From Corynebacterium pilosum DSM 20521 = CIP 103422 (GTDB lineage: Bacteria > Actinomycetota > Actinomycetes > Mycobacteriales > Mycobacteriaceae), in the NCBI RefSeq assembly GCF_000373805.1, contig NZ_KB892438.1, positions 174,018 to 238,017 of the forward strand: a stretch of 64,000 bases of DNA. The letters run 5' to 3'. Of this stretch, positions 35,140-44,240 are shown piece after piece. How positions within the stretch are numbered: position 1 is the first letter of the stretch; the number at the start of each line of letters is the position of its first letter. Below the pieces are notes generated by a model. That model saw nothing but the letters and a program-made list of their open reading frames with translations. It ran no database searches and had not been told where the DNA came from. The position numbers were made by a program, and so were the translations under genes.

Positions 35140-36729
35140 TTAGAACCCGCCGAGGACCTGGGCCACGAGGATCTTGGCGATCATCGCCACCGGGTACACC
35201 ATGGCGTAGCCGAGGGCCACGCGCGGATCGGCACCGGTGCGGTCGTTGGAGAACGCCAGCACAGCCGGCTGGGTTTGTGCACCCGCGAGGAAGCCCGACA
35301 GTTTCGTGCCGCCCATGCGGAACATGTAGCGCATCACCACGAAAAGACCGGCACCGTAGATGACGGTAATCACCGCGCCGAGGATCAGGATCGACAGCCA
35401 GGAGCCGCCGGAGAAAGCGTCCAGGATCCGCGCGCCCGCCGTGGTGCCGGCGGCTGCCAGGAAGATCAGCAAGCCAAGTTCCGACAACACCGCACAGGTG
35501 GTCTGCGGGATAGCGGTGACAAAGGCACCGATGCGACCAACACGACCAAAAACCAAACCAACCAGCAGGGCACCAGCCGCAGCACCGATGGCGAACGTGC
35601 CTCCCCCTGGCAGCGGAATGGCAATACCACCAAGGAAAATACCCAGCGCCAAGCCCAAGCCCAAGGCCACGGGGTTAATGTCTGTCAGCCCGCGGGAGGA
35701 GTCGCCGAAGTAATTAGCGATCTCCCCCATGTTTTCGTGCGGGGCGACGATGCGCACTCGGTCACCCAGCTGCAGCTTTTCCGCTTGCTCAGCGACCTTG
35801 TCTGTATCGCCACGGCGAATGCGGGAGGTATAGCCACCGAAGCGCTCCCCGATCTCAGCATCGATCTGGCGCACCGATTTGCCCGCCAGCGCAGAATTGG
35901 AGAGGGTCATTCGTCGGAAGTCGAGGTCCTTGCGGTCGAGCATCAGGGAGCGTTTCGACGGCTTACCCAGGTACTCGATGGCTTGGTTCATCTGGTGCTC
36001 GGTACCAACGATGGTGACCAAGTCGCCATAATCCAGCGGGGTGTGCACATGCGGGATCTCAATGGTGCCGCCTGCGCCGTGCTGGATACGGGAAAAGACC
36101 ATCTCCGATCCGACGTAATTCTGCACGTCCTCGACTACGGGACGGTCGGTGCGCTCCACCAGGATCGTGCGATTGAGCACGGGGTCTGGCGCGTCGGTAT
36201 CCCCGCGGCGTTTACTTAGCGCCAGCAGCGCGAAGGCCAGCATGCCCAACACACCAAAAATGTAAGCGATCGCGTAGCCAACAGTCGCGGCCGCAGCATC
36301 ACCCGAGGAAGTGCCAGCAGCAGACAACGCCGGGGTGTTCGTCACTGCGCCGGCAAAGGTACCGGCGATCGTCGCAATGTCCAAGCCCAATAGCCGCCCC
36401 ACGCCTAGGCCCGCGGCAGCCGTAACGACGAGGACCACCACGTAGCCCACCAGTTCACCGACAGAGGTACGCAGGGTGTGGAAGAAGTTCGGCCCCGATG
36501 TAATGCCGATGGAGAAAGCGAAAAGCACCAAACCCAACGTGGAAATGTCGTGGGACAGCTGCAGCTCCACCCCCTGCGTGGAGGCATAGGCGGTAAGAAT
36601 CAGGGAGACGAACAGCACCGCGGCCGCGCCCAGGGAGATTCCTTTGATGCGGAACCGTGCGACCAACATGCCCAACCCCACCAGGAGGGCTAGTAGAAGG
36701 ATCTGGTTGTCGGCGAGGGCCTGCAGCAC
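35140..36729 (-). CDS. sucE: AspT/YidE-family (AAE) transporter, succinate exporter SucE
   Basis: A 529-residue protein with two blocks of membrane helices (about 1-190 and 365-529) separated by two TrkA-C/RCK-C-like cytoplasmic domains (about 200-350), the architecture of the aspartate:alanine exchanger family. In C. glutamicum the gene between the lipA region and glnA is SucE, which exports succinate under oxygen limitation. The duplicated motif with GITSGP and, in the second half, AGAQTQPA supports the family. GTG start at 36729. Confidence 0.85.
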   Translation of the reverse strand: MLQALADNQILLLALLVGLGMLVARFRIKGISLGAAAVLFVSLILTAYASTQGVELQLSHDISTLGLVLFAFSIGITSGPNFFHTLRTSVGELVGYVVVLVVTAAAGLGVGRLLGLDIATIAGTFAGAVTNTPALSAAGTSSGDAAAATVGYAIAYIFGVLGMLAFALLALSKRRGDTDAPDPVLNRTILVERTDRPVVEDVQNYVGSEMVFSRIQHGAGGTIEIPHVHTPLDYGDLVTIVGTEHQMNQAIEYLGKPSKRSLMLDRKDLDFRRMTLSNSALAGKSVRQIDAEIGERFGGYTSRIRRGDTDKVAEQAEKLQLGDRVRIVAPHENMGEIANYFGDSSRGLTDINPVALGLGLALGIFLGGIAIPLPGGGTFAIGAAAGALLVGLVFGRVGRIGAFVTAIPQTTCAVLSELGLLIFLAAAGTTAGARILDAFSGGSWLSILILGAVITVIYGAGLFVVMRYMFRMGGTKLSGFLAGAQTQPAVLAFSNDRTGADPRVALGYAMVYPVAMIAKILVAQVLGGF

Positions 36730-36779
36730 GGACTCTTGTCTTTCTCTTCAGTTTAAACGCGGTGTGTCATAAGTTTTGC

Positions 36780-37256
36780 TTAACTACGTATAACCGTAGT
36801 ACCAGTCGCGCGATCGTGCATACCACGCCCATCGGTGTCTACCATGGCCGCAGGCAGCACGAATGCGGTCAACAGAGTGCGGACCGCCGCACGCCACAGC
36901 CCCACTTGGGCCCCGGGAACGTCGATACGCGCAACACCCATGCCCAAAATCGCCATTCCGGGCGTGCGCGCGAAGAGCCAGCCGCAGAGGACTCCCATAA
37001 TGAACCACACTAAAAGGGGGGTGCCAGCGCGGCCGATGTGCACCGAGGTGAAGGAGACCAAGAAGTTGGCGATGATGGACGCAACAACCCAGTCGATCAT
37101 TACGGCGCCCGCGCGACGAGCCACGGAGGCTTGGGCGCCGGAACCAGTCTCAGGCAGCCCGATCCTTTCGCCGGGCCACTTACCAGGTGCGTGGGGGTCG
37201 TCGTGCTCGCCCGCGATCTGGGGTCCGTCGAGCCAGCTGCGCTTTTCTTGTGCCAT
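36780..37256 (-). CDS. RDD-family membrane protein
   Basis: A 158-residue protein with a polar N-terminus (about 1-45), the RDD-type opening VARRAGAVMIDWVVASII, and three to four hydrophobic segments. GMGVARIDV and VDTDGRGMHDRATGTTVI are typical RDD C-terminal elements. The counterpart in M. tuberculosis (Rv2219A) also lies just before glnA1. The ATG at 37256 is used because the conserved protein starts there. Function unknown; some RDD proteins have been linked to ion transport. Confidence 0.82.
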   Translation of the reverse strand: MAQEKRSWLDGPQIAGEHDDPHAPGKWPGERIGLPETGSGAQASVARRAGAVMIDWVVASIIANFLVSFTSVHIGRAGTPLLVWFIMGVLCGWLFARTPGMAILGMGVARIDVPGAQVGLWRAAVRTLLTAFVLPAAMVDTDGRGMHDRATGTTVIRS

Positions 37257-37395
37257 GCGTGTAAGCCTAGTCGGGACACTTAGTGTGTTGAAAACCATAT
37301 CTAGCGGCCAAAATTTTTGTGACGTGGCGGCGGTTGGTTTGTAGAATCGGGAAACAGTATATCTGTACCCTTTCCGCAAGCCCCAGGAGAATGTA

Positions 37396-38832
37396 ATGAC
37401 GTTTCAGTCCGCGCGCGACGTGATCCAGTTTATGAAGGACGAAGACGTCGAATTTATCGACGTGCGCTTCACCGATGTCCCCGGCATCGAGCAGCACTTC
37501 TCCTTGCCCGCCAGCGAATTCGACGAGGAGGCAGCCGAAGAGGGCCTGGCGTTCGATGGTTCGTCGATACGCGGCTTTACGACGATCGACGAGTCCGACA
37601 TGATCCTGCTGCCGGATCCAGCAACCGCCAAAATCGATCCGTTCCGCTCTACCAAGACGCTGAACATGAAGTTCTTCGTCAACGATCCTTTCACCCGCGA
37701 GCCGTTCTCCCGCGACCCGCGCAACGTGGCGCTGAAGGCGGAGGAGTACCTGCAGTCCACCGGCATCGCCGACAGCTGCTCCATGGGCGCGGAGGCCGAG
37801 TTCTTCATCTTCGACAAGGTGAAGTACTTCACGGACACCAACAAATCCTTCTATGAGGTGGATTCCGACGAAGGCTGGTGGAACCGCGGCAACGACACCA
37901 CCCTGGCAGGCACCCCGAACCTGGGCAACCAGACCCGTGTGAAGGGCGGCTACTTCCCTGTTCCACCGTACGATCAGACGTTGGAACTGCGCGACGCCAT
38001 GGCAAAGAACCTGCGCGACAACGGCTTCCACTTGGAGCGTTTCCACCACGAGGTGGGTACCGCTGGGCAGAATGAGATCAACTACCGCTTCAACACCCTG
38101 CTGGCGGCGGCGGACGATCTGCAGTCCTTCAAGTACGTGATCAAGCAGACCGCAGCGCAGTACGGCAAGGTGGCTACTTTCATGCCGAAGCCGCTGGCCA
38201 ACGACAATGGATCTGGCATGCACGTCCACCAATCCCTGTGGAAGGACGGCGAGCCGCTCTTCTACGACGAATCCGGTTACGCCGGTTTGAGCGACATCGC
38301 CCGCTGGTACATCGGCGGCATCCTGGCGCACGCCGGTGCTGTGTTGGCGTTCACCAACCCCACCTTGAACTCCTACCACCGCCTAGTGAAGGGCTACGAA
38401 GCCCCGATCAACCTGGTGTACTCCCAGCGCAACCGGTCTGCGGCCGTGCGCATCCCGATCACCGGCAACAACCCGAAGGCGAAGCGCATCGAGTTCCGCG
38501 CACCAGACCCATCGGGCAACCCCTACCTGGGCTTTGCTGCCATGCTGATGGCTGGCCTGGACGGCATCAAGAACCGCATCGAACCACACGAGCCGGTGGA
38601 CAAGGACCTCTACGAGCTGCCACCGGAGGAAGCGAAGTCCATCCCGCAGGCGCCAACCTCCCTAGAGGCATCGCTGGCTGCGCTGCAGGAAGACAACGAG
38701 TTCCTCACCGAAGGCGACGTGTTCACCCAGGACCTGATCGAGACGTACATCAACATGAAGTACGAAAACGAGATCCAGCCGGCACGCGTGCGCCCTACTC
38801 CGCTGGAGTTTGAGCTGTACTTCGATTGCTAG
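37396..38832 (+). CDS. glnA: Glutamine synthetase type I
   Basis: A 478-residue GSI-beta enzyme. It has the [10 protein letters not shown] block, the metal/ATP region [19 protein letters not shown], and the adenylylation loop DLYELPPEE with the target Tyr at residue 406. It makes glutamine from glutamate and ammonia and is the target of GlnE encoded at 48607-51642. The Shine-Dalgarno sequence CCAGGAG is 7 nt before the ATG. It is divergent from the RDD gene. Confidence 0.97.
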   Translation: MTFQSARDVIQFMKDEDVEFIDVRFTDVPGIEQHFSLPASEFDEEAAEEGLAFDGSSIRGFTTIDESDMILLPDPATAKIDPFRSTKTLNMKFFVNDPFTREPFSRDPRNVALKAEEYLQSTGIADSCSMGAEAEFFIFDKVKYFTDTNKSFYEVDSDEGWWNRGNDTTLAGTPNLGNQTRVKGGYFPVPPYDQTLELRDAMAKNLRDNGFHLERFHHEVGTAGQNEINYRFNTLLAAADDLQSFKYVIKQTAAQYGKVATFMPKPLANDNGSGMHVHQSLWKDGEPLFYDESGYAGLSDIARWYIGGILAHAGAVLAFTNPTLNSYHRLVKGYEAPINLVYSQRNRSAAVRIPITGNNPKAKRIEFRAPDPSGNPYLGFAAMLMAGLDGIKNRIEPHEPVDKDLYELPPEEAKSIPQAPTSLEASLAALQEDNEFLTEGDVFTQDLIETYINMKYENEIQPARVRPTPLEFELYFDC

Positions 38833-39022
38833 GTTGCGGGGGTTGCCGTGGGTGGACAGCCCCCTCATTTACCGGGCTAAGAAATTAGACAACATCTAAC
38901 GGGGAGTTTCTCCCTATTGAGCCCCGTTAGGCTTCCCTTCAGATCGTGAAAGACTTGGTTGTCATTCGACGTACCAGCCTTTAAACTGGATGTTGATTAC
39001 ATATCTGAAAGGAGATGAGAAA

Positions 39023-39172
39023 ATGGGCACTCCGGACCAAATAGCGAAAATTCGGGTCGAGCCAGATACCACTGATTTAGAACCTACTCCAGATGCTCGC
39101 CGTCTTCTTATTGAAGAACTCAGTGAAGAGGTCGCAGCATGGTCTGCTGAACTCAATAAACGGCTGGCATGA
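39023..39172 (+). CDS. Putative antitoxin of a Doc-like toxin-antitoxin pair
   Basis: A 49-residue acidic protein (MGTPDQIAKIRVEPDTTDLE... ending NELNKRLA-like: LNKRLA). AAAGGAG lies 8 nt before the ATG. The last codons overlap the following toxin-like gene as ATGA, the usual coupling of antitoxin and toxin. No recognisable DNA-binding fold can be read; the C-terminal half looks like an amphipathic helix that could cover a toxin active site, as Phd does for Doc. The identity depends on its position. Confidence 0.6.
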   Translation: MGTPDQIAKIRVEPDTTDLEPTPDARRLLIEELSEEVAAWSAELNKRLA

Positions 39173-39852
39173 TCGACTATCTGTCCGGCGACGATGTCAT
39201 TGTCGCCGGCACCGCTGCTTGCGGTTTTGAGCCGCTCATAACCCAACCTGCCCAGTTCGAAGCGAATGTCGCTCGGCCTGCCACGATGTACTTCGGTCAA
39301 GAAGCTTTCCCGACTCTTTGGACAAAAGCTTCTGCGCTCCTCCATTCATTCGCAACAACTCAGACTCTTGCCGACGGAAATAAGCGCACTGCCTGGGCGA
39401 GCTGTTGGCTGATGCTAAGACTGAATCATGCAATCGGCAGCTTCACAAATCCGCTAAATACCAATGCTGCCGAAGACCTCGTTCACCGTGTTGCCCTAGG
39501 TAGATGCAGTATTGAAGAGATAGCTGACACCCTCCATCAATTCGTTTATCCGCAGCTAGGTATTTACGGAAAGCTACCCGCTGGGTTTCAAATTTCGCGA
39601 AATCTATCGGAATTCGGACAATCTATGGTCGGGGTGGGAAAAATCCCAGACGGCACTTCATTAGTTTACGTTTATCTCGCCAACCTAGATTCTTCAATTT
39701 TAAAAATTGTTATGACACCCGCCGAAGCAAGGAATTTTGCTAAGCATATTTACTCGCTTGTTGAGCATCGAGATAACAGCGAAACAGTCCGCAGCTTCGA
39801 GCTATCTGTTCAGGGTTTTCTCCATCATTCCGATCTTGCCAACGGCATTTAA
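39169..39852 (+). CDS. Doc/Fic-like toxin with altered active-site loop and extra C-terminal domain
   Basis: The 227-residue protein begins like the death-on-curing family and has the core LWTKASALLHSF... followed by TLADGNKRTAW near residue 78. The Fic/Doc catalytic loop HxFx(D/E)GN(K/G)R is recognisable from DGNKR, but the catalytic His position is Gln (TQTLADGNKR). Doc toxins are about 126 residues; here about 90 extra residues follow, of unknown fold. The gene is visibly richer in A/T than its neighbours, consistent with transfer. It could be an inactive Doc, or a variant with another chemistry. Confidence 0.72.
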   Translation: MIDYLSGDDVIVAGTAACGFEPLITQPAQFEANVARPATMYFGQEAFPTLWTKASALLHSFATTQTLADGNKRTAWASCWLMLRLNHAIGSFTNPLNTNAAEDLVHRVALGRCSIEEIADTLHQFVYPQLGIYGKLPAGFQISRNLSEFGQSMVGVGKIPDGTSLVYVYLANLDSSILKIVMTPAEARNFAKHIYSLVEHRDNSETVRSFELSVQGFLHHSDLANGI

Positions 39853-39865
39853 CCCGTTGAATCTC

Positions 39866-39909
39866 CGACGCCCCCGCTGCCCCACGCCGCACCAGGGCAC
39901 GGGGCGTCG
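39866..39909. terminator. Hairpin between the toxin gene and the flavin-binding protein gene
   Basis: CGACGCCCC and GGGGCGTCG are 9-bp arms enclosing a second GC-rich stem. It separates convergent genes; no T-run. Confidence 0.45.
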
Positions 39910-39924
39910 TCGATAAGTAGCGCT

Positions 39925-40353
39925 TTAGTAGCGCTCCGGTTCCTCACCAAGCTGGAACTCGCGCCCAGAGATGGTGCGCGGGGTGATCTCCACGAAGTTG
40001 TACTTCTGGGTGGGGATCCAAGGCTTCACGCCGTACTCTTCGGCTTCGAGGATCTCGTCGGCCTTGGTCAGAATGCGCGAAGGCCCGCGGACGATGACGG
40101 ACCACGCCTCCCCTGCCTCGTGGTCAACGTTGTCGGCTTCCAGGATGAGGTTGGAGTCGCGGGCGGCACCGAAAAGCTTCGTGCCTTCAGCGGTGCGGAA
40201 GTAGAACTTGCCCTCGTGGATCGCGAAGTTCACCGGGAAGATCTCCACGTCATCCTTGAGCTGCACAACTAGGCGACCAAAGGTCTGGCTCGCCATACGC
40301 TCAAGGGATTCTTCGTCGGACAGGACTGTGATTGGTTCTTCATTATTAGCCAT
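39925..40353 (-). CDS. Pyridoxamine 5'-phosphate oxidase-fold flavin-binding protein
   Basis: A 142-residue protein of the PNPOx-like split-barrel fold: LGRLVVQ-like opening (TFGRLVVQLKDDVEIFPVNFAI), GKFYFRTAEGTKLFGA, and WSVIVRGPSRIL. Members bind FMN, FAD or F420 and include reductases of unclear substrate; true PdxH is longer. The gene stands alone between the toxin pair and the broken esterase. Confidence 0.78.
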   Translation of the reverse strand: MANNEEPITVLSDEESLERMASQTFGRLVVQLKDDVEIFPVNFAIHEGKFYFRTAEGTKLFGAARDSNLILEADNVDHEAGEAWSVIVRGPSRILTKADEILEAEEYGVKPWIPTQKYNFVEITPRTISGREFQLGEEPERY

Positions 40354-40495
40354 AGGTCTATTGTGTCACTTGCGTGAGGCTATTGGGGACGATCGCCAAT
40401 TTCTACCCCTATATTTGTTAATCGCTGAGTTCGACAAAGCACCGGCAGGGTCACCTATACTCCCCTGAAAGCACGTATCGACGAAAGGCGCCCGC

Positions 40496-41904
40496 GTGAA
40501 GCTGGCCAGATTAAGCAGTGCGGCCGTAGCGCTCATCCTCGCGGCCCAGCTTGGCGTCGCACCAGCTCAAGCCATAGAAATTCAAGCCTCGTGCCGGCCG
40601 CTGCATCTGCTGCAAGCCGGTGGCACGGTTATGTCGAAACGCTTCCACACCCCGGTGCCCCAACCGATTTTCGACAATGGTTTTAACCCCGCCGACGAGC
40701 TGCAGCAGACTTTCGGGGCGCGCAATGTCGGCGGCTACAACATTTCCTACCCCAGTTCTCTTGGGGCGATCAGCGCGTTGCATGGCGATGAGTTCGGCTT
40801 CGAAATGTCCACGTTCGGAGAATCGCGCATGGCTGGCATCGACACTGCCATCGGCGAGGTGGAGATGATTGCCAAATCCTGTCCTGACACGAAATTCATC
40901 TTCTCCGGATATTCCCAAGGTGCCGCGGTGGTGGGCGGGCGCGTATCGACGAGCACCCCACCGAACCTGCAACCTCACACCTGTACGGACCCGTCCCACC
41001 TGACGTGATGGGCCGCAACGGGGAGATCATCAATGGTGGCGGAACCGGCGTGCACCACGAACGGGAAGGAATGGCAGGTCCGCGTGAGCGTGATTTCGCA
41101 GGCCTTGAGGGCAAAGTGTTCTCGCTGTGCAACTCGGGCGACTTGTCGTGCTCCGCACCCCACGACTCTTTAATCCAAGCGGTCGCGGGCTACGCTTCGC
41201 GCATTGAGATGGAAGGCCCTGGCGATATGCAGTCGGGCCCCATTCTCAAGGATTTTCTGGACCAGGTCCTCAGCGGCGTGGAGCTAGAAGAGGCCATCGA
41301 GGCTTCCGGTATGGGTCCAGCCCAGATCTCGGCGATCGCGGCGATCATCGTGGAGCTCGCCAATTACGGCGATATCGCCTACACGCATTCTGGCAACGGG
41401 CTGACACCGGCTGAGTTTTTCGGCCTCATCACCATTTCCGCGTTACCCAACCTCATGCACAAGGCCGTGACCGCCGAATATTTAGGCGAGCTCCTAGAGG
41501 CCATCGCTGGAATTTTTGAGGACTCCGCCCCGGATACAGCCGCATGGATCAGGGTGATCGTCGATACGCTCTATGCCCTCGAAGCCACCGAAACCCTCTA
41601 CAAAGACGTCTCTTATGCAGGCCACCTCCCGCGGGTGACCACACCCACCGAGGCGCGCCAATACGCCACGCGTGAGGCAACGTCGGCGCTGATGAACGCG
41701 GTGGCCACCACCACGGGATTGGACGCAGCCCTTGCTGATCCGAAGCGAGCCAACACGGTGGTTACCGCGCAGCTCGCGGGCGATTTCGGCCTGAAACACA
41801 TGAGTTATTACAAAGGCGGCAACCTCATCGAGGGCCTCCACGGGCAAGGCTACGTGCAACGATGGCTGGAGGCCGTCACCCACGGGGTGCTTCACGACGA
41901 CTAA
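40496..41904 (+). pseudogene. Cutinase-like serine esterase, frameshifted
   Basis: Frame one (40496-41008) gives a signal peptide (ending APAQA), then the nucleophile motif FIFSGYSQGAAVVGG near residue 145. It is lost about 25 residues later by a stop. A second frame resumes within about 40970-41005 with YGPVPPDVMGRNGEIINGGG, the conserved continuation in corynebacterial cutinase-family proteins, and includes the Asp/His region NSGDLSCSAPHDSLIQ. The segment that usually carries the ADP-type strand between these blocks appears missing, so a small deletion plus frameshift is likely. The intact parts suggest recent inactivation or a sequencing indel. Confidence 0.8.
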
Positions 41905-41910
41905 CCCCGC

Positions 41911-42621
41911 CTACATGTCCCAGACCTTGAAGCAGACTGCGCACTCCGAATCGCCAGCCGGGCGCGTCACGGCCTCCAACACTTCCTGCGGGCTGGGGTG
42001 ATCAGGTAGGTCGGCGAGGTATTCCTTGTGAGCAGCCAAGGACTCAACACCCTTGTCGAAAAATTCGCCTTCCACATCGACGTAGTGGGTGGGATCTGCG
42101 ACCCCGCCGATCAAAAACTTGCTGGCCGCGTGTGGGGCGCCGAGGTCGTCGAAAAGCCACTTGTTGCCGGCGTCGCGGATGGCGTCTGCGGTGGCTTCGC
42201 CCGTCACGCGGTGGTCAACGTGGTTGATGCCCCACGGTACCTCCAGATCGAAGTTGGACGTGACCACCCAATCGGGCTTAAGTTCGCGGATCACTTCGGC
42301 GATCGCGCGGCGCACGGGAATGCCGTATTCCATTAGACCGTCGGGGAAATCGAGAATGCGCAGCTCATTGGCGCCCACGATGTCGCAGGCCGCTCGCTGC
42401 TCCTGGGCGCGCAGCGGTCCGACCACCTCCGGCGGGCGCTGCATTCCGGCCTCGCCGGCGGTAAGCAGCAGGTAGTCCACGGTGATCCCGGCATTAGTCC
42501 AGGCAGCCACTGCTGCGGAGATGCCGTATTCCAAGTCATCCGGGTGGGCGACCACGCACAGGATGCGGTCCACGCCGGTGGTATCTAAAGCGGTAAGGGT
42601 TTCTGGTGAATTTGTTGTCAT
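41911..42621 (-). CDS. PIG-L/LmbE-family deacetylase
   Basis: A 236-residue protein with the zinc-binding motif VVAHPDDLEYG near residue 25 and the second motif HVDHRVTG near residue 134, both typical of LmbE/MshB-type N-acetyl-sugar deacetylases. The substrate is unknown; MshB (mycothiol) and mycothiol-S-conjugate amidase are related but longer. It is 18 bp downstream of a Nudix gene on the same strand and probably co-transcribed with it. Confidence 0.85.
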   Translation of the reverse strand: MTTNSPETLTALDTTGVDRILCVVAHPDDLEYGISAAVAAWTNAGITVDYLLLTAGEAGMQRPPEVVGPLRAQEQRAACDIVGANELRILDFPDGLMEYGIPVRRAIAEVIRELKPDWVVTSNFDLEVPWGINHVDHRVTGEATADAIRDAGNKWLFDDLGAPHAASKFLIGGVADPTHYVDVEGEFFDKGVESLAAHKEYLADLPDHPSPQEVLEAVTRPAGDSECAVCFKVWDM

Positions 42622-42639
42622 GACCCCATTGTAGCGAGC

Positions 42640-43167
42640 TTAGTTCCGCTTGGTGAAGCCCATGCGCGGACGAAACGCCTGCGGATGCTTCCGCTGCGCC
42701 GCCGCATCAGCAATGATCAAGCGGAACTGCGGATCCTTCACCGGCATATGCGCAATAGAAAACCAGCCCACCTCAACAGATTCATCATCGCCCACCGCTG
42801 GCTCCGCGGCGGGATCCTCAGGCTCCAGGCGGATAGCGATGGACTGGTAGCTGGCCTGATCACCATTGTCATGCACCACAGGACCGATCGCACCCACCCC
42901 CAACAGCGCTGCCGGAGTCGCCTTAATGCGGGTTTCCTCCTCTACTTCGCGCGCTGCCGTCACGTGCGCCTCCTCCCCTGGGTCGCAGATTCCGGTCACG
43001 GGCGTCCACGCATCGTTGTCGGCGCGCCGTACCAGCAGCACCTCCGGGGTGGCCCACGGCGAATCGTCGGTGGAATCGCGCAGCACGACAGCTGTCACGG
43101 CGGGGATCCACATCGGATCGTGCCCAATCTTTTTTCGCGTTTCGACGATGAACTCTGGAATCGGCAT
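42640..43167 (-). CDS. Nudix hydrolase
   Basis: A 175-residue protein containing a Nudix box GICDPGEEAHVTAAREVEEE (residues 57-76), which follows GX5EX7REUXEE, with Thr in place of the final Gly. These enzymes hydrolyse nucleoside diphosphates linked to other groups; the substrate cannot be told. It is in a short operon with the LmbE-type gene. Confidence 0.88.
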   Translation of the reverse strand: MPIPEFIVETRKKIGHDPMWIPAVTAVVLRDSTDDSPWATPEVLLVRRADNDAWTPVTGICDPGEEAHVTAAREVEEETRIKATPAALLGVGAIGPVVHDNGDQASYQSIAIRLEPEDPAAEPAVGDDESVEVGWFSIAHMPVKDPQFRLIIADAAAQRKHPQAFRPRMGFTKRN

Positions 43168-43279
43168 AACCTACACGGAAACCTTTCTGCGGTTCTAGGC
43201 GGGGTGAGACGCACACCAGTCTAGTTGAGGCCTTGCGTTGCCAAGGCAGCGCAGTTCTTGCGCTAAACTTCCACCTAAT

Positions 43280-44014
43280 ATGAGCACTGCACCGCAGCCC
43301 CCACAACGTCGCCGCATTCCCACGGCGGCGTTCGTGCTGGGCTACGGGATCTTGGTGATCCTGGCGATCATCCTGATCATCACACTTGTCAACCACGAGG
43401 CCTCCAGCAAAACCACACGCGCCCCCAAAGAAGAGGAAGCGGCCCCCGCCCCCGAATTTCCCACGGACGCGAAGGCCACGCTAGGTTTGGTGAACACGGC
43501 CCTTATCGACGATCCCGCCGCAGTGTCAACCGACTCCGGACTCCTCCTCGAAGGTGTTCTCACCGAGACGGCAGTGGCCAATCCGCAAACTCTTGCACTG
43601 CACATCGACCAGCTGCTCAACAGCACCTGCCTGACCAACCTCGCCTTAGAGACCCCGAACAACATGCAGCTGGACTTCTGGGGATTCTGCTTCAGCTCCT
43701 TGCCCCCGGAACACATCGCCGAAATGATCACCGATGCCATCGAAACAGATGCCGATTCCTTAGCGATCCGCGACTGGCCCGGCAGCAACCACGACAAGCA
43801 CGTCTTCTACACCTGGTTCGCCGACACCCCAGCAGAGCAGGCCGCCATTGAGAACAAGTGGACCGCTATCACGGGACACAAGGACATCGAACTGGTCTCT
43901 TTGAACCTGTACGGCCCCGAATCTGTCCAAGTCGTCGACTTTGAAAACGGTGGCAAGCCCCAGCGCGAGGAATCACCAGCCAACGAAGCCTTCGACCGCC
44001 GCTGGAACAAGTAA
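43280..44014 (+). CDS. Membrane-anchored protein of unknown function
   Basis: A 244-residue protein with a basic N-terminus, one membrane helix (about residues 16-40) and an extracytoplasmic domain of about 200 residues. The domain has two Cys (NSTCLTNL and WGFCFSS), possibly forming a disulfide, and a Pro/Glu-rich linker after the helix. I recognise no family. It is followed by the 93-bp repeat cluster. The ATG at 43280 is chosen over an upstream codon because the basic segment plus helix begins there. Confidence 0.7.
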   Translation: MSTAPQPPQRRRIPTAAFVLGYGILVILAIILIITLVNHEASSKTTRAPKEEEAAPAPEFPTDAKATLGLVNTALIDDPAAVSTDSGLLLEGVLTETAVANPQTLALHIDQLLNSTCLTNLALETPNNMQLDFWGFCFSSLPPEHIAEMITDAIETDADSLAIRDWPGSNHDKHVFYTWFADTPAEQAAIENKWTAITGHKDIELVSLNLYGPESVQVVDFENGGKPQREESPANEAFDRRWNK

Positions 44015-44052
44015 TCGGTTCCCCTCTCCTCCGTCCGCGCCCCCACTTTCGC

Positions 44053-44083
44053 GCAAACCGATATAGTCCTCGCCACATAGTGC
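44053..44083 (+). repeat. Half copy (31 bp) of the 93-bp palindromic repeat
   Basis: It matches one arm only: GCAAACCGATATAGTCCTCG followed by CCACATAGTGC, identical to the left arm of the full copy that begins 52 bp further on. It lies 39 bp after the stop of the preceding gene. Confidence 0.9.
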
Positions 44084-44104
44084 TCGACTTCCCCTCCCAA
44101 ACCC

Positions 44105-44197
44105 GCAAACCGATATAGTCCTCGCCACATAGTGCGGGTCGCTTATTGAAAACGTAATGGCCTCACGCAGTATGGGCCGAGGACTATATCGGTTTGC
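44105..44197 (-). repeat. 93-bp palindromic repeat, copy B
   Basis: Same length and same 20-bp ends as copies A, C and D, but in the opposite orientation to A and D (the GGCCCATA arm is on the right). The centre is the most divergent of the four. It lies between convergent genes, 43 bp past the stop of the protease gene. Confidence 0.92.
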
Positions 44198-44240
44198 AAA
44201 TACGGGAGCCCTACGCGGAGAAACCGCGCGGGGTGAGGTA

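Noticed and set aside
37257-37395. AmtR-type nitrogen regulator site before glnA
   Set aside because: An ATATCTA fragment is present but the two-half AmtR consensus is not met well enough.
38898-38929. Hairpin after glnA (AACGGGG / CCCCGTT)
   Set aside because: Only 7-bp arms around an 18-nt loop and no T-run; too weak to call a terminator.
44053-44197. CRISPR-like array
   Set aside because: The repeats are long palindromes with inverted arms, not short direct repeats with unique spacers, and no cas genes occur.
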